The notes beneath the pieces were generated by a model. That model saw only the letters and a program-made list of their open reading frames with translations, was not told where the DNA came from and made no database searches. From contig CAXIWW010000817.1 of the NCBI GenBank assembly GCA_964036315.1, forward strand, positions 2,887,501 through 2,951,500: DNA of 64,000 bases. The letters are read 5' to 3'. This DNA comes from Acanthosepion esculentum (Eukaryota > Mollusca > Cephalopoda > Sepiida > Sepiidae). The position numbers and the translations under genes were made by a program. Positions 58,280 to 64,000 of the stretch are shown here, piece after piece; the stretch's first letter is position 1, and each line of letters opens with the position of its first letter.

Positions 58280-58490
58280 GCTATCAGCTGTGGTGCTGTT
58301 GGCACTTTGGCTATCAGCTGTGGTGCTGTTGTCACTTTTGCTATCAGCTGTTGGCACTTTTGCTATCAGCTGTTGGAACTTTTGCTATCAGCTGTGGTGC
58401 TGTTGGCACTTTGGCTATCAGCTTTGGTGCTGTTGTCACTTTTGCTATCAGCTGTTTGCACTTTTGCTATCAGCTGTGGTGCTGTTGGCA
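58280..58490 (+). repeat. Block of fused repeat units
   Basis: Here 22-mers alternate with the spacer-end piece gctgtggtgctgtt, giving compound units of about 31 bp (gctgtggtgctgttggcac followed by ttggctatca or ttttgctatca). The piece normally occurs once at each edge of a spacer, so it has been amplified without the spacer core. Confidence 0.75.
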
Positions 58491-59205
58491 CTTTTGCTAT
58501 CAACTGGTGTTGTTCGCAAGTTTTTATATAAACATGTATTTTTATACTTTCATAGTGTTTTTTTTTTTAGTGGGGGTCACTATTTGCTCATAGCTGGGAC
58601 CCTTTGTGATCAGAAGACTTGCTGTCAGATGTAGTTTATATTCATACCTAGGACTAGTTGGCACTGTGGTGCCGTTGGCACTTTTGCTATCAGCTGTTGG
58701 CACTTTTGCTATCAGCTGTTGGCACTTTTGCTATCAGCTGTTGGCACTTTTGCTATCAGCTGTTGGCATATTTGCTATCAGCTTTTGGCACTTTTGAAAT
58801 CAGCTGTTGGCACTTTTGAAATCAGCCGTTGGCACTTTTGCTATCAGCTGTTGGGACTTTTGCTATCAGCTTTGGTGCTGTTGGCACTTTTGCTATCAAC
58901 TGGTGTTGTTCGCAAGTTTTTCTTAAAACATGTATTTTTATACTTTCATAGTGTTTTTTTTTTAGTGGGGGTTCACTATTTGCTCATAGCTGGGACCGTT
59001 TGTGATCAGAAGCCTTGCTGTCAGATGTAGTTTATAGTCATACGTAGGACTAGTTGGCACTGTGGTGCTGTTGGCACTTTTGCTATAAGCTGTTGGCACT
59101 TTTGCTATCAGCTGTTGGCACTTTTGGTATCAGTTGTTGGCACTTTTGGTATCAGCTGTTGGCACTTTTGCTATCAGCTCTGGTGCTGTTGGCACTCTTG
59201 CTATC

Positions 59206-59374
59206 AACTGGTGTTGTTCGCAAGTTTTTATATAAACATGTATTTTTATACTTTCATAGTGTTTTTTTTAGTGGGGGGTCACTATTTGCTCATAGCTGGG
59301 ACCCTTTGTGATCAGAAGCCTTGCTATCAGATGTAGTTTATAGTCATACCTAGGACTAGTTGGCAATGTGGTGC
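59206..59374 (+). repeat. Representative spacer module (169 bp)
   Basis: A typical spacer. It runs aactggtgttgttcgc, then tttttatataaacatgtat, an atagtg, a T-run and G-run, cactatttgctcatagctgg, gaccctttgtgatcagaagc, cttgctgtcagatgtag (here gctatcag), tagtcatacctaggactag, and finally ttggcaatgtggtgc. The same order with few changes recurs well over a hundred times. It has no open frame of note and no tRNA-like fold that I recognise. Confidence 0.85.
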
Positions 59375-61369
59375 TCTTGGCCCTTTTGCTATCAGCTGTT
59401 GGCACTTTAGCTATCAGCTGTTGGCACATTTGCTATCAGCTGTTGACACTTTTGCTATCAGCTCTTGGCACTTTTGCTATCAACTGGTGTTGTTCGCAAG
59501 TTTTTATATAAACATGTATTTTTATACATTCATAGTGTTTTTTTTTAGTGGGGGGTCACTATTTGCTCATTGCTGGGACCCTTTGTGATCAGAAGCCTTG
59601 CTGTCAGATGTAGTTTATAGTCATACCTAGGACTAGTTGGCAATGTGGTGCTGTTGGCACTTTTGCTATCAGCTGTTTGCACTTTTGCTATAAGCTGTTG
59701 GCACATTTGCTATCAGCTGTTGGCATTTTGCTATCAGCTGTGGTGCTGTTGGCACTTTTGCTATCAGCTGTTGGCACTTTTGCGATCAGCCGTTGGCACT
59801 TTTGCTATCAGCTGTTGGCACTTTTGCTATCAGCTGTGGTGCTGTTGGCACTTTTGCTATCAACTGGTGTTGTTCGCAAGTTTTTATATAAACATGTATT
59901 TTTATACATTCATAGTGTTTTTTATTTAGTGGAGGGTCACTATTTGCTCATAGCTGGGACCCTTTGTGATCAGAAGCCTTGCTGTCAGATGTAGTTTATA
60001 ATCATGCCTAGGACTAGTTGTCAATGTGGTGCTGTTGGCACTTTTGCTATCAGCTGTTGGCACTTTTGCTATCAGCTGTTGGCACTTTTGCTATCAGCTG
60101 TTGGCACTTTTGCTATCAGCTGTGGTGCTGTTGGCACTTTTGCTATCAACTGGTGTTGTTCGCAAGTTTTTATATAAACATGTATTTTTATACTTCCATA
60201 GTGTTTTTTTTTTATTGGGGGGTCACTATTTGCTCATAGCTGGGACCCTTTGTGATCAGAAGCCTTGCTGTCCGATGTAGTTTATAGTGATACCTAGGAC
60301 TAGTTGGCACTGTGGTGCTGTTGGCACTTTTGCTATCCGCTGTTGGCACTTCTGCTATCAGCTGTTGGCACTTTTGCTATCAGCTTTTGGCACTTTTGCT
60401 ATCACCTGTTGGCACGTTTGCTATCAGCTGTTGGCAATTTTGCTATCAGCTTTTGGGACTTTTGCTCTCATCTGTTGGCACTTTTGCTGTCAGCTGTTGG
60501 CACTTTTGATATCAGCTTTTGGCACTTATGTAATCAGCTGTTGGCACTTTTGCTATCAGCTGTTGGCACTTTTGCTATCAGCTGTGGTGCTGTTGGCACT
60601 TTTGCTATCAACCGGTGTTGTTCGCAAGTTTTTATTAAAACATGTATTTTTATACTTTCATAGTTTTTTTTTTAGTGGGGGGTCACTATTTGCTCATAGC
60701 TGGGACACTTTGTGATCCGAAGCCTTGCTGTCAGATGTAGTTTATAGTCAAACTTAGGACTAGTTGGCAATGTGGTGCTGTTGGCACTTTTGCTATCAGC
60801 TGTTGGCACATTTGCTATCAGCTGTTGGGACTTTTGTTATCAGCTGTTGGCACTTTTGTTATCAGCTGTGGTGCTGTTGGCAATTTTGCTAACAAATGGT
60901 GTTGTTCGCAAGTTTTTATATAAACATGTATTTTTATACTTTCATAGTGTTTTTTTTAGTGGGGGGTCACTATTTTCTCATAGCTGGGACCCTTTGTGAT
61001 CAGAAGCCTTGCTGTCAGATGTAGTTTATATTCATATCTAGGACTAGTTGGCACTGTGGTGCTGTTGGCACTTTTGCTATCAGCTGTTGGCACTTCTGCT
61101 ATCAGCTGTTTGCACTTTTGCTATCAGATGTTGGCACTTTTGCTATCATCTGTTGGCACTTTTGCTATCAGCTGTTGGCACTTTTGCTATCACCTGTTGG
61201 CAATTTTGCTATCAGCTGTTGGCACTTTTACTATCAGCTTTTGGCACTTTGGAAATCAGCTGTTGGCACTTTTGCTATCAGCTGTTGGCACTTTTGCTAT
61301 CAGCTGTGGTGCTGTTGGCACTTTTGTTAACAACTGGTGTTGTTCGCAAGTTTTTATATAAACATGTAT

Positions 61370-62979
61370 ATTTATACATTCATAGTGTTTTTTTTTTAGT
61401 GGGGGGTCACTATTTGCTCATAGCTGGGAGCCTTTGAGATCAGAAGCCTTGCTGTCAGATGTAGTTTATAGTCATACCTAGGACTAGTTGGCACTGTAGT
61501 GCTTTTGGCACTTTTGCTATCAGCTGTTGGCACTTTTGCTATCAGCTGTTGGCACTTTTGTTATCAGCTGTGGTGCTGTTGGCACTTTTGCTATCAACTG
61601 GTGTTGTTCGCAAGTTTTTATATAAACATGTATTTTTATACTTTCATAGTGTTTTTTTTAAAGGGGGGTCACCATTTGCTCATAGCTGGGACCCTTTGTG
61701 ATCAGAAACCTTGCTGCCAGATGTAGTTTATAAACATACCTAGGACTAGTTGGCATTGTGGTGCTGTTGGCACTTTTGCTATCAGCTGTTGGCACTTTTT
61801 TTATCAGCTGTTGGCACTTTTGCTATCAGCTGCGGTGCTGTTGGAACTTTTGCTATCAGCTGGTGTTGTTCGCAAGTTTTTATATACACTTGTATTTTTA
61901 TACTTTTTTAGTGTTTTTTTTTTAGTGGGGGTCACTATTTGCTCATAGCTGGGACCATTTGTGATCAGAGGCCTTGCTGTCAGATGTAGTTTATAGTCAT
62001 ACCTATGACTAGTTGGCACTGTGGAGCTGTTTGCACTTTTGCTATCAGCTGTTGGCACTTTTGCTATCAGCTGTTGGCACCTTTGGTATCAGCTGTTGGC
62101 ACTTTTGCTATCAGCTGTTGGCGCTTTTGCTATCATCTGTTTGCAATTTTGCTATTAGCTGTGGTGTTGTTGGCACTTTTGCTATCAACTGGTGTTGTTC
62201 GCAAGTTTTTATATAAACATGTATTTTTATACTTTCATAGTGTTTTTTTTTAGTGGGGGGTCACTATTTGCTCATAGCTGGGACCCTTTGTGATCAGAAG
62301 CCTGGCTGTCAGATGTAGTTTATAGTCATACCTAGGACTAGTTGGCACTGTGGTGCTATCAGCTGTTGGCACTTTTGCTACCAGCTGTTGGCACTTTTGC
62401 TATCAGCTGTTGGCACTTTTGCTATCAGCTGTTGGCACTTTTGCTATCAGCTTTTGGCACTTTTGGTATCAGCTGTTGGCACTTTTTCAATCAGCTGTTG
62501 GCACTTTTGCTATCAGCTGTTGGCACTTTTGCTATCAGCTGTTGGCACTTTTGCTATCAGCTGTGGTGCTGTTGGCACTTTTGCTATCAACTGGTGTTGT
62601 TCGCACGTTTTTATATAAACATGTATTTTTATACTTTTATAGGGTTTTTTTTTTAGTGGGGGGTCACTATTTGCTCATAGCTGGGACCCTTTGTGATCAG
62701 AAACCTTGCTGTCAGATGTAGTTTATAGTCATACCTAGGACTAGTTTGCACTGTGGTTCTGTTGGCACTTTTGCTCTCAGCTGTTGGCACTTTTGCTATC
62801 AGCGGTTGGCACTTTTGCTATCAGCTGTTGGCACTTTTGCTATCAGCTGTTGTCACTTTTGCTATCAGCTGTTGGCACTTTTGCTATCAGCTGTCTGCAC
62901 TTTTGCTATCAGCTGTGGTGCTGTTGGCACTTTTGCTATCAACTGGTGCTGTTCGCAAGTTTTTATATAAACATGTATT
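61370..62979 (+). repeat. 1,610-bp tandem duplication, copy A
   Basis: This recurs from about 62,980 with a constant offset of 1,610 bp. Shared rare variants include gggagcctttgagatcag, tttaaaggggggtcacc, gatcagaaaccttgctgcc, atatacacttgtattttt and gatcagaggccttg. Confidence 0.88.
62361..62558 (+). repeat. Representative run of nine 22-mers
   Basis: Nine back-to-back units of exactly 22 bp. Each starts agctgttggcac (or agcttttggcac) and ends ttttgctatc with small changes (gctacc, ggtatc, tcaatc). This shows the strict period and the common variant positions. Confidence 0.92.
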
Positions 62980-64000
62980 TTTATACATTCATAGTGTTTT
63001 TTTTTTTAGTGGGGGGTCACTATTTGCTCATAGCTGGGAGCCTTTGAGATCAGAAGCCTTGCTGTCAGATGTAGTTTATAGTCATACCTAGGACTAGTTG
63101 GCACTGTAGTGCTTTTGGCACTTTTGCTATCAGCTGTTGGCACTTTTGCTATCAGCTGTTGGCACTTTTGTTATCAGCTGTGGTGCTGTTGGCACTTTTG
63201 CTATCAACTGGTGTTGTTCGCAAGTTTTTATATAAACATGTATTTTTATACTTTCATAGTGTTTTTTTTAAAGGGGGGTCACCATTTGCTCATAGCTGGG
63301 ACCCTTTGTGATCAGAAACCTTGCTGCCAGATGTAGTTTATAAACATACCTAGGACTAGTTGGCATTGTGGTGCTGTTGGCACTTTTGCTATCAGCTGTT
63401 GGCACTTTTTTTATCAGCTGTTGGCACTTTTGCTATCAGCTGCGGTGCTGTTGGAACTTTTGCTATCAGCTGGTGTTGTTCGCAAGTTTTTATATACACT
63501 TGTATTTTTATACTTTTTTAGTGTTTTTTTTTTAGTGGGGGTCACTATTTGCTCATAGCTGGGACCATTTGTGATCAGAGGCCTTGCTGTCAGATGTAGT
63601 TTATAGTCATACCTATGACTAGTTGGCACTGTGGAGCTGTTTGCACTTTTGCTATCAGCTGTTGGCACTTTTGCTATCAGCTGTTGGCACCTTTGGTATC
63701 AGCTGTTGGCACTTTTGCTATCAGCTGTTGGCGCTTTTGCTATCATCTGTTTGCAATTTTGCTATTAGCTGTGGTGTTGTTGGCACTTTTGCTATCAACT
63801 GGTGTTGTTCGCAAGTTTTTATATAAACATGTATTTTTATACTTTCATAGTGTTTTTTTTTAGTGGGGGGTCACTATTTGCTCATAGCTGGGACCCTTTG
63901 TGATCAGAAGCCTGGCTGTCAGATGTAGTTTATAGTCATACCTAGGACTAGTTGGCACTGTGGTGCTATCAGCTGTTGGCACTTTTGCTACCAGCTGTTG
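62980..64000 (+). repeat. 1,610-bp tandem duplication, copy B (cut by window edge)
   Basis: Nearly identical to 61,370-62,390 over the visible 1,021 bp. The window ends before the copy is complete. Confidence 0.88.

Larger units (their letters stand above)
56798..64000 (+). repeat. Composite satellite array, forward (last tract)
   Basis: Forward 22-mers and spacers to the window edge. The part after about 57,530 is not part of the 14.7-kb units. It includes a broken 22-mer at 57,990-58,010 (gcttttggcgatcagctg), fused units at 58,290-58,450, and the 1,610-bp duplication. There is no gene or RNA feature. Confidence 0.93.

Noticed and set aside
59206..59374. Spacer as a tRNA-, 5S- or snRNA-derived element
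   Set aside because: I found no A/B box pair, cloverleaf or snRNA motif by eye. A covariance-model search with tRNAscan-SE or Infernal would be decisive.
1..64000. Telomeric repeats
   Set aside because: No ttaggg or ttagg runs are present on either strand.

Overview
The window is almost entirely satellite-type repeat DNA from a eukaryote, most likely an invertebrate animal. I see no host protein gene, rRNA, tRNA or prokaryotic operon. The only real coding regions belong to one LTR retrotransposon, present three times in the same orientation. Its tRNA-Trp type primer site and Cys-His-Cys-Cys Gag finger place it near the CsRn1/Kabuki branch of Ty3/gypsy, which is known from flatworms, insects and other invertebrates. 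The host species cannot be named from this sequence.

The satellite has two levels. The base unit is a 22-bp repeat (starts gctgttggcac, ends ttttgctatca). Runs of roughly 2 to 45 such units are separated by a conserved spacer of about 169 bp that starts aactggtgttgttcgc and ends near cctaggactagttggcac. The array changes direction along the window: reverse from 1 to about 12,424, forward to about 28,891, reverse to about 33,599, forward to about 43,556, reverse to about 48,373, then forward to the end. It runs off both window edges.

On top of this lie nested tandem duplications. The largest is a unit of about 14.7 kb, starting near 21,035, 35,689 and 50,463; the third copy stops near 57.4 kb. 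Each unit carries one retrotransposon, and units 1 and 2 also carry a reverse tract of about 4.7-4.8 kb. Smaller duplications have offsets of about 5.13 kb (1 and 5,128), 1,033 bp (2,800 and 3,833), 3.2 kb (13,560 and 16,740), 561 bp (19,225 and 19,787) and 1,610 bp (61,370 and 62,980).

The retrotransposons lie at 21,801-27,359, 36,455-42,024 and 51,229-56,797. The same set of 5'-versus-3' LTR differences recurs in all three. They are therefore one old insertion copied by segmental duplication, not three insertions. Copies 1 and 3 keep open gag and pol frames, with pol in the -1 frame; copy 2 has a one-base deletion that cuts pol short. The many long apparent open frames in the array are an artefact of the 22-bp period and should not be annotated as genes.
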